Numbered from the stretch's first letter, positions 17,825 to 29,310 are shown. The stretch is DNA of 64,000 bases from Micromonospora sp. HM5-17 (GCF_003762835.1 NZ_RJWA01000013.1:40181-104180); one strand, 5' to 3'. Translations and numbers: made by a program. Notes: generated from the letters alone by a model not told the origin.

Positions 17825-18570
17825 CCCCGCCGGTGTTGCGCTGCCGCGCGCTGCGCAAGGCATACGGCGGACAGGTCGTCCTCGACAATCTCGACCTCGA
17901 CGTCGCCGAGCACGAGGTGGTGGCGCTGATCGGCGCCTCCGGCTCCGGCAAGTCGACACTGCTGCGCTGCGTCAACCTGCTGGAGGACCTCGACGACGGC
18001 ACCATCCACCTCGACGGTGACCACATCACCGACCCGCGGGTCGATCCCGATCTGGTACGCCGCCGGATGGGCATCGTCTTCCAGGCGTACAACCTCTTCC
18101 CGCACCTGCGGGTGCTGGACAACATCACCCTCGCCCCGATACGCGTGCATCGGCGGCCCCGTGCCGAGGCCGAGGCGCAGGCCCGGGACCTGCTGGCGCG
18201 GGTGGGGCTGGCGGAGAAGGCCGAGGACTACCCGGACCGGCTCTCCGGTGGACAGCAGCAACGGGTGGCGATCGTCCGGGCGCTGGTCAACTCGCCCCGG
18301 CTGCTCCTGCTCGACGAGGTGACCTCGGCCCTCGACCCGGAGCTGGTCGGCGAGGTCCTGACGATGATCCGGGACCTGAAGGCGGAGGGGATGACCATGG
18401 TCCTCGCCACCCACGAGATGGGCTTCGCCCGCGAGGTCGCCGACCGGGTCTGCTTCCTGGACGGCGGACGGGTCCTGGAGGAGGGGCCGCCGGAGCGGGT
18501 GCTGGGTGAGCCGACCGAGCCGCGAACCCGGCAGTTCCTGCGCCGCATCGTCGAGGCCGGCCGGCTCTAG
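17821..18570 (+). CDS. Amino-acid ABC transporter ATP-binding protein (GlnQ/HisP type)
   Basis: 249 residues with all nucleotide-binding motifs: Walker A GASGSGKST, Q-loop VFQAYNLFPH, signature LSGGQQQR, Walker B LLLLDEVTSALDP and switch His in ATHEMGF. Residues around YNLFPHLRVLDN are characteristic of the polar amino acid uptake family. The ATG overlaps the permease stop (ATGA). It ends convergently 70 bp from ribH. Confidence 0.96.
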   Translation: MTPPVLRCRALRKAYGGQVVLDNLDLDVAEHEVVALIGASGSGKSTLLRCVNLLEDLDDGTIHLDGDHITDPRVDPDLVRRRMGIVFQAYNLFPHLRVLDNITLAPIRVHRRPRAEAEAQARDLLARVGLAEKAEDYPDRLSGGQQQRVAIVRALVNSPRLLLLDEVTSALDPELVGEVLTMIRDLKAEGMTMVLATHEMGFAREVADRVCFLDGGRVLEEGPPERVLGEPTEPRTRQFLRRIVEAGRL

Positions 18571-18631
18571 GCTTCGTCCGGGACCGGTTTCCCGGCGCCG
18601 GGTGGGGGCCCCGGGCGCGGACCCGGGCGCG

Positions 18632-19207
<576 letters not shown>

Positions 19208-20524
19208 TCAGCTCGCGACCTGGCGGGCAAGCTCCTCGGCCGCCGGCAGCGCCCCGGCCGGCCCGTCCGGTCCCTCGGCCGTTCCGTCCGGGTGCTCCAC
19301 GGCGACCGGACCGTCCAGCCCGTCCAGGAGATGTCCCATCCGGTCCCGCTTGGTCCGCAGGTAGCGGACGTTCTCCGGCGTGGCCCGGACCGGCATGGGC
19401 TCCCGGCCGACCACGGTCAGCCCGTGGCTCTCCAGGCCGGCCTGCTTTGCCGGGTTGTTGGTGAGCAGCCGAATCGACCGGACGCCGAGGTCGTGGAGGA
19501 TCTGGGCGCCGCTGCCGTAGTCGCGGGCGTCCGCCGGGAGCCCGAGGTCGAGGTTCGCGTCCACGGTGTCCCGGCCCAGATCCTGCAACTGGTACGCCCG
19601 CAGCTTGTGCAGCAGCCCGATCCCCCGGCCCTCGTGCCCGCGCAGGTAGAGGACGGCCCCCCGCCCCTCGGCGGCGATCCGGGCCAGGGCGGCGTCGAGC
19701 TGGGGACCGCAGTCGCACCGCAGCGAGCCGAAGACGTCGCCGGTGAGGCACTCGGAGTGCACCCGGACCAGCACATCCCGTCCGTCGCCGAGGTCGCCGC
19801 AGACCAGCGCGACATGCTCGGCCGAGTCGTACTCGGCGCGGTATCCGATGGCGCGGAACACGCCGTACCTGGTTGGCAGCCGCGCCTCCGCGACCCGCTC
19901 GACCTGCTGCTCGGTCCGGCGCCGGTACGCGATCAGGTCCGCGATGGTGATCAGCGTCAGCCCGTGGTCGGCGGCGAACCTCTCCAGGTCCGGCCGGCGC
20001 ATCATGGTGCCGTCGTCGTTGACCAGCTCGCAGAGCACCCCGACCGGGCGGAGCCCCGCGAGCCGGGCGAGGTCGACGGCGGCCTCGGTGTGCCCGGCCC
20101 GACGCAGCACCCCACCCGGCTTCGCCCGCAGCGGTACGACGTGCCCCGGACGGGCCAGGTCGGACGGCACCGTGGCCGGGTCGGCGAGGAGCCGGATCGT
20201 CCGGGTCCGATCCGCGGCCGAGATGCCGGTGCTCACCCCCTCGCGGGCGTCCACCGTCACCGTGTACGCCGTCCCGCGTCGGTCCTGGTTGGTGTGGTAC
20301 ATCGGCGGGAGTTCGAGCCGGTCCGCCTCCTCCTCGGTGAGGGGAACGCAGATGTAGCCCGAGGTGTGCCGGACCATGAAGGCGACGAGTTCGGGGGTGG
20401 CCCGTTCGGCGGCGAAGATCAGGTCGCCCTCGTTCTCCCGGTCGGCGTCGTCGACGACGATGACCGGCCGGCCCGCCGCGATGTCGACCAGCGCCTGTCC
20501 GATACCGCCGCTGTCGGTCGTCAT
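19208..20524 (-). CDS. ribBA: Bifunctional DHBP synthase / GTP cyclohydrolase II
   Basis: 438 residues. The N-terminal half (about 1-205, RibB) makes 3,4-dihydroxy-2-butanone 4-phosphate: [16 protein letters not shown] with the acidic metal site, GYICVPL, and [16 protein letters not shown]. The C-terminal half (RibA) opens [24 protein letters not shown] with the zinc cysteines, [20 protein letters not shown], and [13 protein letters not shown] with RLLTNNPAK. Both active sites look intact. The ATG overlaps the ribE stop (ATGA). It supplies both precursors of the pathway. Confidence 0.98.
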   Translation of the reverse strand: MTTDSGGIGQALVDIAAGRPVIVVDDADRENEGDLIFAAERATPELVAFMVRHTSGYICVPLTEEEADRLELPPMYHTNQDRRGTAYTVTVDAREGVSTGISAADRTRTIRLLADPATVPSDLARPGHVVPLRAKPGGVLRRAGHTEAAVDLARLAGLRPVGVLCELVNDDGTMMRRPDLERFAADHGLTLITIADLIAYRRRTEQQVERVAEARLPTRYGVFRAIGYRAEYDSAEHVALVCGDLGDGRDVLVRVHSECLTGDVFGSLRCDCGPQLDAALARIAAEGRGAVLYLRGHEGRGIGLLHKLRAYQLQDLGRDTVDANLDLGLPADARDYGSGAQILHDLGVRSIRLLTNNPAKQAGLESHGLTVVGREPMPVRATPENVRYLRTKRDRMGHLLDGLDGPVAVEHPDGTAEGPDGPAGALPAAEELARQVAS

Positions 20525-21150
20525 GCCACGACCTCCAGTCCCTCGGCCGGCAGTCGCCCACCGGTCGCGAGCAGTCGTTCCACGTACTTGGCGAGCACGT
20601 CGACCTCCAGGTTCACCGGCGCGCCGACACCCTTGCGGCCGAGCGTGGTCGCCGCCAGCGTGGTCGGGATCAGCCCGACCGTGAACGTCTGGGCTCCGAG
20701 CCCGGCGACGGTCAACGAGACCCCGTCGACGGTGACCGAGCCCTTCTCGACGACGTACCGGGCGAGTCCGGCGGGAAGGGAGAAGGTCACCGTCTCCCAC
20801 CGTTCGGCCGGCTCCCGCCGGACGATCTCGGCGACCCCGTCGACGTGTCCCTGCACCAGGTGCCCACCGAGCCGACTGCCCAGGGTGGCGGCCCGCTCCA
20901 GGTTGACCGGGTCGCCGGGACGGAGCGCGCCGAGCGCGGTCCGCCGGAGGGTCTCCCCCATCACGTCGGCGGTGAAGACGTCGCCGTCGACGTCGACCAC
21001 GGTCAGACAGACCCCGTTGACCGCGATCGAGTCACCGTGCCGGGCATCCGAGGCGACGAGAGGACCACGGACCGTGATCAGGGCCGAGTCGCCGCCCGTC
21101 TCGACCCGCTGCACCAGCTCGCCCAGCTCCTCCACGATTCCGGTGAACAT
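20521..21150 (-). CDS. ribE: Riboflavin synthase, alpha chain
   Basis: 209 residues made of two similar lumazine-binding domains. Domain 1 starts [13 protein letters not shown] and contains [12 protein letters not shown]. Domain 2 begins at [13 protein letters not shown] and contains [15 protein letters not shown]. It dismutates two molecules of 6,7-dimethyl-8-ribityllumazine into riboflavin and the ribitylaminouracil precursor. It sits 4 nt after ribD and overlaps ribBA by 4 nt, so production is tightly coupled. Called ribC in some genomes. Confidence 0.97.
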   Translation of the reverse strand: MFTGIVEELGELVQRVETGGDSALITVRGPLVASDARHGDSIAVNGVCLTVVDVDGDVFTADVMGETLRRTALGALRPGDPVNLERAATLGSRLGGHLVQGHVDGVAEIVRREPAERWETVTFSLPAGLARYVVEKGSVTVDGVSLTVAGLGAQTFTVGLIPTTLAATTLGRKGVGAPVNLEVDVLAKYVERLLATGGRLPAEGLEVVA

Positions 21151-21154
21151 TCGC

Positions 21155-22216
21155 TCAGCCCTCCGTCTTCCGGGGAAACGCGGTGACCCGCAGATCGGGG
21201 CCGACCGGCGTGATGTCGGTGAACTCCAGGTCGACGACCTCGGAGATGGTCCGGATGCCGGCATCGGCCAGCGCCGCCGGGCCCGCGCCGAGCAGCTTCG
21301 GCGCCAGGTAGCCGACGACCTTGTCGATCAGGCCGGCGGCGAGGAAGGCGCCGGCCAGGGTGGGTCCGCCCTCCAGCAGCGCCGCGCGTACCCCGCGCTG
21401 GTAGAGCGCGGCCAGCAGCGCGACGAGGTCGACCCGGCCGTCCGGACCGGCGCCGACCTCGGCGGCGGTCGCCACCCAGGTGGGGGCGGCGGCGTCGCGG
21501 ACCCGGGCGTCGGACGGGGTACGTCCGGCGCTGTCCACCACGACCCGCAGCGGCTGCCGGATCGCGAGGGTGCCGTCGCGCAGGTTCCGGACGGTCAGCC
21601 GGGGGTCGTCGGCGAGCACCGTGCCGACCCCGGCGATCACCGCGTCGACGGTGCCCCGCAGCGCGTGGACGTCGATCCGGGACGCCTCGGACGTGATCCA
21701 CATGCTGGTGCCGTCGGCGGCCGCGATCCGCCCGTCCAGGGTCGCCGCGTACTTCCAGATCAGGTACGGCCGGCCGCGCCGCACGGCGGTCAGCCAGGCA
21801 AGATTGCCAGCCTCCGCCTCGGCGGCCCGGACCCCGACCTCGACCTCGACACCGGCGTCCCGCAGCGTCTCGGCGCCGCCGGCGGCGACCGGGTTGGGAT
21901 CGGTGACGGCAACCACGACCCGGCGGACGCCGGCCCGGATCAGCGCCTGGGTGCAGGGACCGGTCCGGCCGGTGTGGTTGCAGGGTTCCAGGGTGACCAC
22001 GGCGGTGCCGCCCCGGGCGCGTTCACCGGCCTGGGCCAGCGCGACGATCTCGGCATGCGGACCGCCGGCGTACGCGTGGAAGCCCTCCCCGACGATCTCG
22101 CCCCGTGCGTCGAGCAGGACACAGCCGACCAGGGGATTCGGACTCGTCGTGCCCAGACCGCGGGCCGCCAGCGCGATCGCGCGGCGCATCGCCTCGTCGG
22201 TGGAGACACTCCCCAT
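21155..22216 (-). CDS. ribD: Bifunctional pyrimidine deaminase/reductase
   Basis: 353 residues. The N-terminal deaminase has the zinc motif GGPHAEIVALAQAG and TLEPCNHTGRTGPC. The C-terminal reductase domain (about 150-353) contains WKYAATLDGRIA, ADDPRLTVR and LLEGGPTLAGAFLAAGLID. It performs two successive steps on the product of GTP cyclohydrolase II. The ATG at 22216 follows an AG-rich site (gggagaacgat). It is the first gene after the FMN riboswitch, with a leader of about 170 nt between aptamer and start. Confidence 0.97.
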   Translation of the reverse strand: MGSVSTDEAMRRAIALAARGLGTTSPNPLVGCVLLDARGEIVGEGFHAYAGGPHAEIVALAQAGERARGGTAVVTLEPCNHTGRTGPCTQALIRAGVRRVVVAVTDPNPVAAGGAETLRDAGVEVEVGVRAAEAEAGNLAWLTAVRRGRPYLIWKYAATLDGRIAAADGTSMWITSEASRIDVHALRGTVDAVIAGVGTVLADDPRLTVRNLRDGTLAIRQPLRVVVDSAGRTPSDARVRDAAAPTWVATAAEVGAGPDGRVDLVALLAALYQRGVRAALLEGGPTLAGAFLAAGLIDKVVGYLAPKLLGAGPAALADAGIRTISEVVDLEFTDITPVGPDLRVTAFPRKTEG

Positions 22217-22387
22217 GCCGATCGTTCTCCCTCTCCCTCGCGCGCTCGGTCGCCAGGCGCGGGCGGGAGTGGGAGATACGGGCGTGCGGCGGCGGAGGAA
22301 CGGGGACGGCAGCCGCCGGCCCCGGCGGACCACGACGGCACGGCCTGGCGATGCCGGCCGCCCCGGGTCCGTCCGTCCCGTGCGCTG

Positions 22388-22550
22388 AACTCCCATCCGG
22401 ACTGTCTGAGCGTGGGCGCTACCCGCGCTCAACCGTCGGCCCCGGATTCTCACCGGGTCCACCGGGCGGCCTGTCGGCCGACCGGGTCGCGGGCTCACCG
22501 GGAGCTGTCGCCCCGGATCACCGCCGGTTCGGAATTACACCGAGTCCCGC
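22388..22550 (-). ncRNA. FMN riboswitch (RFN element)
   Basis: Read on the minus strand, the leader of ribD has the conserved FMN aptamer segments in order: GGTGTAATTCCGAACCGGCGGT near the 5' end (22524-22541 region), AGCCCGCGA, GGTGAGAATCCGG with GCCGACGGT, and AGTCCGGATGGGAG closing P1. The element lies 170 nt before the ribD start and would repress the rib operon when FMN is abundant. I did not resolve whether the expression platform acts on transcription or on the ribosome site. Confidence 0.95.
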
Positions 22551-22705
22551 CAGCGCGTGGTGGGTACGGGTTGAGTTTTACACGGATCCGGGGCGCGGTG
22601 GCCAGGGGGCGACCGACCTCACACCGGTGCGGTGGCGCCGACCCGGCCGCGCCAGGGCGGCGGTCCCCGCGGAGCCGCCCGGCACGGCGGCGGCAGAGGC
22701 GGCTC

Positions 22706-22724
22706 GCGCCCGCCCGTCGGGCGC
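22706..22724 (-). terminator. Weak hairpin after the GGDEF gene
   Basis: A 7-bp perfect stem (22706-22712 and 22718-22724) with a 5-nt loop, 22 nt after the stop of the response-regulator gene and before the rib operon leader. A modest terminator candidate. Confidence 0.35.
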
Positions 22725-22745
22725 ACCGTGCCGGGTGACGGCCGA

Positions 22746-23708
22746 TCACCTCCGGGTGCGCCGCCGGTCCATCGCCACGAACGACCCGGGCTGGCTCTTG
22801 GCCACCGTCTTCATCTCCGACGCCGCCGCGATCACCTCGAGCGGGTCGGTGAACCGGCGTTCCGGCACCGACAGCGAGACCCCGATGGAGAGGGTGACCA
22901 GGTGAGCCTTCTGGATGTTGCCCCGGCGGTCCTTCAGCTCGACGTAGCCACGCTTGGCGTCCTCCGGGTCGTACAGCTCGTCGGCGGTTTTCTCAAAGTC
23001 GATCACCGCCCGCTCGGTGAGGGGCCGGACCTGCTCCGGGGCGCAGACGATCACGAAGTCGTCGCCGCCGACATGCCCGAGGAAGGCCGGGGGCAGCCCG
23101 ACCGACACGACCGCCCGATGCAGGCTCCGGGCCAGGGCGGTGATGAACTCGTCTCCCCGGACGAAACCGTAGCGGTCGTTGACACTCTTGAATCGGTCGA
23201 TATCGATGTATCCGACCGCGTAGTCGACGCCACTGCGGACCCGGTCGGTGATCTCGCGACGGATCCGCGTGTTGCCCGGCAGGCCGGTCAGCGGAGAGAC
23301 CTCGCGGAACTCCTTGTTGCGGCGCAGCGTCGAGCTGATCCGGGCGACGAGTTCGGCGGTGTCGAAGGGCTTGACCAGGTAGTCGTCCGCGCCGGCGGTG
23401 AGCCCGTGGACCTTGTCCACGGTCAGCCCCTTGGCGGTCAGCATGATCACCGGCAGCGCGGAGGTCATCGGATTGGCCCGGAGCCGACGCGTCAGCTCCA
23501 ACCCGTCGATCCGAGGCATCCGCAGGTCGATCACGGCCAGGTCGGGGCGGCGCTGGTCGATCACCTCGAGCGCCTCCTGGCCGTCCCGGGCCTGCATGAC
23601 CTCGAACCCGTGCAGCTCAAGGTTGAACGAGACGAACCGGACGATGTCCTCGTCGTCGTCCACGACCAGGATGACGTCGGGCCGGTCCTCGGCCCCGTCG
23701 ACGCTCAC
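22746..23708 (-). CDS. REC-GGDEF response regulator (candidate diguanylate cyclase)
   Basis: 320 residues. The receiver domain (about 10-125) has the acidic pocket VVDDDED, phospho-acceptor Asp in [12 protein letters not shown], and Lys in YLVKPFD. The GGDEF domain (about 135-310) has [19 protein letters not shown], the signature as GGDDF, and LSIGVSLS. No RxxD inhibitory site precedes GGDDF. If active it makes c-di-GMP, the ligand of BldD, which is also encoded in this window. The GTG start overlaps the rpe stop (GTGA), an unusual pairing with a sugar-phosphate enzyme. No partner kinase is adjacent. Confidence 0.9.
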   Translation of the reverse strand: MSVDGAEDRPDVILVVDDDEDIVRFVSFNLELHGFEVMQARDGQEALEVIDQRRPDLAVIDLRMPRIDGLELTRRLRANPMTSALPVIMLTAKGLTVDKVHGLTAGADDYLVKPFDTAELVARISSTLRRNKEFREVSPLTGLPGNTRIRREITDRVRSGVDYAVGYIDIDRFKSVNDRYGFVRGDEFITALARSLHRAVVSVGLPPAFLGHVGGDDFVIVCAPEQVRPLTERAVIDFEKTADELYDPEDAKRGYVELKDRRGNIQKAHLVTLSIGVSLSVPERRFTDPLEVIAAASEMKTVAKSQPGSFVAMDRRRTRR

Positions 23709-24385
23709 GGCCGTGGCGCGGCGCGCTCGGCCAGCCGCCGCAGCTGCGTCACCGCCGCGGCGGGATCCGCCGCGCCGTAAACCGCCGTGCCGGCGACGAA
23801 CGCGTCCGCGCCGGCCTCGGCCGCCTGTTCGATGGTCTCCGCCGCGATTCCTCCGTCGACCTCGATCCGCAGCTCGAGGTGCCCCGCATCGGCGTGCCGG
23901 CGAGCGGTGCGGACCTTGTCGAGCAGTTCGGGGATGAACCGCTGCCCCCCGAAACCCGCCTTGATGGTCATGATCAGCAATGTATCGAAGCTGGGCAACA
24001 GGTCAAGGTACGGTTCGATCGGAGTGTCCCGGTCGATCGCCAAGCCCGCCTTCGCCCCGGCCGACCGCAGGTCCTTCGCCAGCGCGACCGGGTCGTCGCA
24101 CGCCTCGGCATGGAAGGTCACGTTGTACGCCCCGGCGTCGGCGTAGCTCGGCGCCCACCGTCGTGGGTCCTCGATCATCAGGTGGACGTCGAACGGCAGC
24201 GTCGTCGCGGCGAGCAGGCTCTGCACCACCGGCAACCCGATGGTGAGGTTCGGCACGAAGTGGTTGTCCATGACGTCGACGTGCAGCCAGTCCGCGACGG
24301 ACTCGACCAGGCGGACCTCGTCGGCCAGCCGGGCGAAGTCGGCGGCGAGGATGCTGGGTGCGACGATCGGCGCGGGAACGCTCAC
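23705..24385 (-). CDS. rpe: Ribulose-phosphate 3-epimerase
   Basis: 226 residues, full length. It interconverts ribulose 5-phosphate and xylulose 5-phosphate in the pentose phosphate pathway. The TIM barrel has the expected motifs: [33 protein letters not shown] with the metal-binding His-Asp, [22 protein letters not shown] and [10 protein letters not shown], then the phosphate site AGTAVYGA. The GTG at 24385 was chosen because it sits just before the first strand. Ribulose 5-phosphate is also a riboflavin precursor, which fits its place next to the rib operon. Confidence 0.96.
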   Translation of the reverse strand: MSVPAPIVAPSILAADFARLADEVRLVESVADWLHVDVMDNHFVPNLTIGLPVVQSLLAATTLPFDVHLMIEDPRRWAPSYADAGAYNVTFHAEACDDPVALAKDLRSAGAKAGLAIDRDTPIEPYLDLLPSFDTLLIMTIKAGFGGQRFIPELLDKVRTARRHADAGHLELRIEVDGGIAAETIEQAAEAGADAFVAGTAVYGAADPAAAVTQLRRLAERAAPRP

Positions 24386-24483
24386 GGCGCCAGTGTACGA
24401 ACGCGCCCTCCCCCGGCGATCGTCGGATGAGTCCATCACCCAGGGGTATCGTCCCGTCACCGACGAACGGGGGTACGGCTGGG

Positions 24484-26604
24484 TCAGGCCGGGGAGACCG
24501 GCCCGGACGGCCCGTCGAGGAAGTGCTCCAGCGTCAGCGGGAGGTCGCGAACCCGCACCCCGGTCGCGTGGTACGCGGCGTTGGCGATCGCCGCCGCGGT
24601 GCCGACGATGCCGAGTTCGCCGATCCCCTTGGCGCCCATCGGGTTGACGTACGGGTCGTGTTCGGGGAGCAGGTGCACCTCGACCGAGCCGACGTCGGCG
24701 TTGGTGGCGATGTGGTACTCCGCGAGGTCGTGGTTGACCACGTGCCCGAAGCGGGGGTCGACCACCGCCCGCTCGTACAGCGCCATCGAGAGCCCCTGGG
24801 TCATCCCACCGAGCAGTTGGGACCGGCCGGTCTTCGGATTGATGATCCGTCCGGCGGCGAAGACCCCGAGCAACCGGGGCACCCGGATCTCGCCGGTGTC
24901 CTCGTGCACCCGGACCTCGGCGAACTGGGCCCCGAAGGCGTACATCGAGAAGCGCCGCATCTCCGGGTTGTCCGGCATCTCGGCGCTCGCCTCGATCCCG
25001 GCGGCCGGGACGGTGCCGCCGTACTCCTCGGCGAGGCGGGTCTTCAGCCGGCGGGCCGCCTCCACCACCGCGGAACCCCAGGCGTTCATCCCGGTCGAGC
25101 CGCCGGCCGCGACCGCCTCCGGCAGCGCGGTGTCCCCGATCCGCAGGGTGACCCGATCCATCGGCGCGTCCAGCGCGTCCGCGGCGATTTGGGCCAGCGC
25201 CGTCCAGGTGCCGGTGCCCATGTCCGCCGCTCCGATCAGGACCTCGTACCGGCCATCCGCGCCGAGCCGAATGGTGGCGGACGACCCCGGCAGCCGGTAG
25301 ACCGGGTAGACCGAGGCGGCGACCCCGGTGCCGACGAGCCAGCCGGCGCGGCGGCGGGCCCGGGGCGTCGGGTCGCGTCCGGCCCAGCCGAACCGCCGGG
25401 CGCCCTCGCGGAGGCAGGCGACCAGGTTGCGGCTGGAGAACGGGCGGTCCTGCTCGGGGTCGAGTTCGGGCTCGTTGGCGATCCGGAACTCGACGGGATC
25501 CTGCCCGCAGGCGGTCGCCATCTCGTCCATCGCCGACTCCAACGCATACATCCCGGGCGTCTCACCCGGGGCCCGCATGATCGTCGGGGTCGAGACGTCC
25601 AGCCGGACCGTCCAGTGCCGGGTCCGCCGGTGCGGGGCCGCGTACATCACCCGGGTCGGGGTCGCGGTCTGCTCGGTGAACTCCTTGTCCCGGGCGGTCT
25701 GCTGCACCGCCACGTGGGTCACCGCGACGAGCCGGCCGTCGGGACCGGCGCCGAGCTGGATCCGCTGGATCGTCGGGGTGCGGTAGCCGACCTGGGAGAA
25801 CATCTGCTGCCGGGTCAGGGCGAGCTTCACCGGACGGCCGGGGACCGCCATCGCGGCCAGCACCGCGAGACTGGTGTCGGCGTGCGCGTGCAGCTTCGAG
25901 CCGAAGGCGCCACCGACGTGCGGCGAGATGACCCGGATCCGCTCCGGGTCGATGCCGAACAGGGTGGCGATCGCGGTACGCAGCCGGTGCACCCCCTGGC
26001 TGCCGACGTGGAGGGTCAGCCGGCCGTCCTCCCAGAGCGCGACCGTCGAATGCGGCTCGATCGGATTGTGGTGATAGCGGGGGGTGGTGTAGACCGCCTC
26101 GTGGCGGATCGCCGCGCCGGCCAGGGCCCCGTCCGGGTCGCCGCGCTCGGTCTCCGGCGGGAACCCGCCGTTGGTAACCTCCGGCACGTAGCGGTCGGGA
26201 TGGTCGAAGCGCAGCGCGACGTCGTGCGGCACCGACCGGTACTCGAACCGGACCAGGGCGGCGGCGTGCCGAGCGATCTCCGAGGTCTCGGCGATGACCG
26301 CCCCGACGAACTGCCCCCGGAACGTCACCCGGTCGGTCTGCAGAATCGCGATCTCGGGGTCGTCGGTGGAGGCGACCCGGGCCGCGTTCCGGTACGTCAG
26401 CACCGCCAGCACCCCGGGCAGCGCCACCGCGGCCCCGTCGTCGATGTCGACGATCCGTCCGGCCGCGATGGTGGACTGGATCGGGTAGAGGTACGCGGGA
26501 TTCGTGACCGGCTGCTCGAAGGCGTACCGGGCGGTGCCGGTGACCTTCTCCGGGCCGTCGAGCCGGTCCAGCGGGGTGCCGATCGCCCGCGCCGGCAGAG
26601 TCAT
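24484..26604 (-). CDS. Xanthine dehydrogenase-family molybdopterin-binding subunit, orphan
   Basis: 706 residues, in the size range of the YagR/PaoC-type large subunit. Motifs for the Mo-cofactor site are present: [61 protein letters not shown] and [12 protein letters not shown] with the catalytic-Glu region. Such subunits hydroxylate aldehydes or N-heterocycles and pass electrons to 2Fe-2S and FAD subunits. Neither partner is encoded on either side: rsmB lies upstream behind a hairpin, rpe downstream. The start is ATG at 26604 after a strong cgaggggggatggg site. The substrate is unknown. Confidence 0.9.
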   Translation of the reverse strand: MTLPARAIGTPLDRLDGPEKVTGTARYAFEQPVTNPAYLYPIQSTIAAGRIVDIDDGAAVALPGVLAVLTYRNAARVASTDDPEIAILQTDRVTFRGQFVGAVIAETSEIARHAAALVRFEYRSVPHDVALRFDHPDRYVPEVTNGGFPPETERGDPDGALAGAAIRHEAVYTTPRYHHNPIEPHSTVALWEDGRLTLHVGSQGVHRLRTAIATLFGIDPERIRVISPHVGGAFGSKLHAHADTSLAVLAAMAVPGRPVKLALTRQQMFSQVGYRTPTIQRIQLGAGPDGRLVAVTHVAVQQTARDKEFTEQTATPTRVMYAAPHRRTRHWTVRLDVSTPTIMRAPGETPGMYALESAMDEMATACGQDPVEFRIANEPELDPEQDRPFSSRNLVACLREGARRFGWAGRDPTPRARRRAGWLVGTGVAASVYPVYRLPGSSATIRLGADGRYEVLIGAADMGTGTWTALAQIAADALDAPMDRVTLRIGDTALPEAVAAGGSTGMNAWGSAVVEAARRLKTRLAEEYGGTVPAAGIEASAEMPDNPEMRRFSMYAFGAQFAEVRVHEDTGEIRVPRLLGVFAAGRIINPKTGRSQLLGGMTQGLSMALYERAVVDPRFGHVVNHDLAEYHIATNADVGSVEVHLLPEHDPYVNPMGAKGIGELGIVGTAAAIANAAYHATGVRVRDLPLTLEHFLDGPSGPVSPA

Positions 26605-26709
26605 CCCATCCCCCCTCGATCCGGTCATTCCATCTCAAACTATCCGGATTGTCGCCGGGAGGGGTCGGTTCCCGCCGTTTCCGTGGCCGAACCGCCGGCC
26701 GGACGGGCA

Positions 26710-26732
26710 GGTCCCGGCCACCGGCCGGGACC
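26710..26732 (-). terminator. Hairpin after rsmB
   Basis: A perfect 10-bp inverted repeat (26710-26719 and 26723-26732) with a 3-nt loop, 50 nt downstream of the rsmB stop. It separates the def-fmt-rsmB unit from the molybdopterin gene. Confidence 0.6.
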
Positions 26733-26781
26733 GGCGACGGGTGCGTGCCCGGCGGCGGTGGAGTGCGTCCGGGTCCGGGTG

Positions 26782-28380
26782 TCAGCCCCGCCGGAGCAGG
26801 GCGAGGAACATCGCGTCGGTACCGTGCCGGTGCGGCCACAGCTGCACGGTCGGGCCGTCACCCAGGCCCGGCATGCCGGGCGGCAGCAGCGGTCGGGCGT
26901 CGACGACGTCAACGGGTATGCCGGAGCGTCGGGCCGCCTCGGTCACCGAGACGTGGGTCTCCACCACGTGCGGCGAGCAGGTGACGTAGCCGACCACCCC
27001 GCCGGGGCGGACCGCCCGGAGCGCGGCGCCGAGCAGCTCCCGCTGCAGTCGGGCCAGCGCCGGCAGATCGGAGGGCTGCCGGCGCCACCGGGACTCCGGC
27101 CGGCGCCGCAGCGCCCCCAGCCCGGTGCAGGGCGCGTCGACCAGGACCCGGTCGAAGGACCCCTCGGGCAGGTCGGGGTTGCGGCCGACGTCGCGCCCGT
27201 CGGTGGTCAGCACGGTGACCGGCAGTCCGCGGACCGCCTGGGCGACCAACCGGGCGCGATGCTCGGCCACCTCCACCGCGGTCAGCGTCGCACCGCGCTG
27301 GGCGGCCAGCGCGCCGAGCAGCCCGGCCTTGCCACCAGGGCCGGCGCAGAGGTCGAGCCAGCGGGTGTCGGTGCCGTCCAGCCGGGCGGCGGTCAGCGCG
27401 GCGGCGACGAGCTGGGACCCCTCGTCCTGGACGTGGGCCCGGCCCTCGGTCACCGGAGCCAGCTCGCCGGGAGCGCCGCCGGAGAGGTAGACCGCGTACG
27501 GCGAGAAGGCACCCGGGGTGCCGGCGACCTCGTCGGCCAGCTCGACGGGGTCGGCCAGCCCCGGACGGGCGCAGAGGTGCACGGGCGGACGCTGGTTGTC
27601 CTCGACCAACAGGCGGGCGGTCTCCGCCAGGTCCCCGCCGAGCGCCTCCGCGAAGGCCCGCACGATCCACTCCGGGTGGCTGTGGGTGAGCGCCAGGTGC
27701 CCGATCGGGTCGGTGTCGAACGCCGGCGCGAGCTCCGCCAGCCAGGCGTCCGCGTCCTTGGCGGCGACGCCGCGCAGCACGGCGTTGGCGAACCCGGCCG
27801 CTCCCGGACGCAGCGCGCGTACCAGGTCGACGGTCGAGGAGACCGCGGCGTGCGCCGGCACCCGGGTGTAGAGGAGTTGATAGGCGCCCAACCGCAGGGC
27901 GTCCCGGGGCTGCGGGTCGATCCGGTCGACGTCCCGGCCCGCGGCGGCGGCGAGGATCGCGTCGAGGGTACCGCGCAGCCGGAGGGTGCCGTAGGTCAAC
28001 TCGGTGGCGAACGCCGCGTCCCGGCCCTGCAACCGTCGGTTCCGGAGAATGGCGGGAAGAACCAGGTTCGCGTACGCGTCGTTCCGGTGCACCGCCTCGA
28101 CCGCGTCGTACGCCGCCAGCCGCGGCGGGTCCACCGTGGCTCGGGTGGCCCGGGGCGTGCGGCCGGCGTCCGCCGTTGTGCGCTCGGGGCGGTCACGACC
28201 CGCCCCACCCCGGGCACGACGACGCCGCTCGCCGACGGCCCGCGCCAAGCGGCTCCGGCCGGAACCCGTCCGGTCGCCCTCGGCGCCGGCGTGGTCGCGA
28301 CCCGGCCGGTCGGGGTGGCCTCGGTCGCTCCGGTGGGGACCGCCCCGGTCGCCGGGGGCCCGGCCCCCGCCGTCGGTCAC
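26782..28380 (-). CDS. rsmB: 16S rRNA (cytosine-5)-methyltransferase RsmB
   Basis: 532 residues. It methylates C967 (E. coli numbering) of 16S rRNA with SAM. After a basic low-complexity N-terminus (about 1-75) comes a NusB-like domain ([18 protein letters not shown] to [12 protein letters not shown]), then the methyltransferase: SAM loop [30 protein letters not shown] with one catalytic Cys, and [12 protein letters not shown] with the other. The GTG start at 28380 overlaps the fmt stop (GTGA) and is in frame, which argues for keeping the basic extension. It is third in def-fmt-rsmB. Confidence 0.93.
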   Translation of the reverse strand: MTDGGGRAPGDRGGPHRSDRGHPDRPGRDHAGAEGDRTGSGRSRLARAVGERRRRARGGAGRDRPERTTADAGRTPRATRATVDPPRLAAYDAVEAVHRNDAYANLVLPAILRNRRLQGRDAAFATELTYGTLRLRGTLDAILAAAAGRDVDRIDPQPRDALRLGAYQLLYTRVPAHAAVSSTVDLVRALRPGAAGFANAVLRGVAAKDADAWLAELAPAFDTDPIGHLALTHSHPEWIVRAFAEALGGDLAETARLLVEDNQRPPVHLCARPGLADPVELADEVAGTPGAFSPYAVYLSGGAPGELAPVTEGRAHVQDEGSQLVAAALTAARLDGTDTRWLDLCAGPGGKAGLLGALAAQRGATLTAVEVAEHRARLVAQAVRGLPVTVLTTDGRDVGRNPDLPEGSFDRVLVDAPCTGLGALRRRPESRWRRQPSDLPALARLQRELLGAALRAVRPGGVVGYVTCSPHVVETHVSVTEAARRSGIPVDVVDARPLLPPGMPGLGDGPTVQLWPHRHGTDAMFLALLRRG

Positions 28381-29303
28381 TCGAACCGCTCCCCGGCCGC
28401 TACCCGGACCCCCCGGGCCCAGTCCGGCGCCGGCATCGCCTTCTTGCCCGCCGCCCGGACCTCGCCGAGGACTACCGGGGTGGTCGCCGTTCCGACCAGC
28501 ACCCGGCCCCGCTCGACCAGCAGCTCGCCCGGCTTCAGCGCGGGGCCCTCGGCGACCGGCCGAACCGGGCCGAGCTTGACGCGGGTACCGTGGAACTCGG
28601 TCCAGGCCCCCGGCGCCGGAGTGGCCGCGCGGATCCGCCGGTCCACCGCGAAGGCCGGCTCCGACCACCGCACCCGGCCGTCCTCGACCGTCAGCTTGGG
28701 CGCCAGTGACACGCCCTCGCTGGGCTGCGGTACGGCCCGGGCCGTGCCCTGCTCGATCGCGTCCAGGACGGCAACCAGGAGGCCCGCGCCGGCGGTGGCG
28801 AGACGCTCCAGCAGGTCGCCCGAGGTGTCGGTGGGGCGGATCTCCTCGGTCAGCGTGCCGAAGACCGGGCCGGTGTCGAGCCCCTCCTCCAGCTGGAAGA
28901 CACTGGCGCCGGTGATGGTGTCGCCGTGCAGGACCGCGTGCTGCACGGGCGCGGCGCCCCGCCAGGCGGGCAGCAACGAGAAGTGCAGGTTGACCCAGCC
29001 GTGCGCGGGGATCTCCAGCGCCGCCGGCGGTACCAGCGCGCCGTAGGCGACCACCGGTACGCAGTCCGGGGCGAGGTCGCGCAGCCGGTCGAGGAACTCC
29101 GGCTCCCGGGGCCGGGCCGGGGTCAGCACCTCGATCCCCCGCTCGTCGGCCCAGGCCCCGACCGGGGAGCGGGTCAGCCCTCTCCCCCGGCCCGCGGGCG
29201 CGTCGGGCCGGGTCACCACGGCCAGCAGCTCGTGCGACGAGGCGGCGATCGCGTCCAGGGCGGGGAGGGCGACGGCCGGCGTGCCGGCGAAGATCAGGCG
29301 CAC
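28377..29303 (-). CDS. fmt: Methionyl-tRNA formyltransferase
   Basis: 308 residues. It formylates initiator Met-tRNA using 10-formyl-THF. The N-terminal Rossmann domain begins [19 protein letters not shown], and the catalytic/folate motif [17 protein letters not shown] is intact, followed by [17 protein letters not shown]. The C-terminal tRNA-binding OB domain covers about 205-308. GTG start. It lies 7 nt after def and is coupled to rsmB. Confidence 0.97.
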   Translation of the reverse strand: MRLIFAGTPAVALPALDAIAASSHELLAVVTRPDAPAGRGRGLTRSPVGAWADERGIEVLTPARPREPEFLDRLRDLAPDCVPVVAYGALVPPAALEIPAHGWVNLHFSLLPAWRGAAPVQHAVLHGDTITGASVFQLEEGLDTGPVFGTLTEEIRPTDTSGDLLERLATAGAGLLVAVLDAIEQGTARAVPQPSEGVSLAPKLTVEDGRVRWSEPAFAVDRRIRAATPAPGAWTEFHGTRVKLGPVRPVAEGPALKPGELLVERGRVLVGTATTPVVLGEVRAAGKKAMPAPDWARGVRVAAGERFE

Positions 29304-29310
29304 CGAAAGA

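Noticed and set aside
24358..29046. A very long open frame (over 1500 codons) on the plus strand
   Set aside because: It runs antisense through rpe, the molybdopterin gene, rsmB and fmt; its translation is Arg/Gly/Pro/Asp-rich without domains. High-GC genes often leave such open antisense frames.
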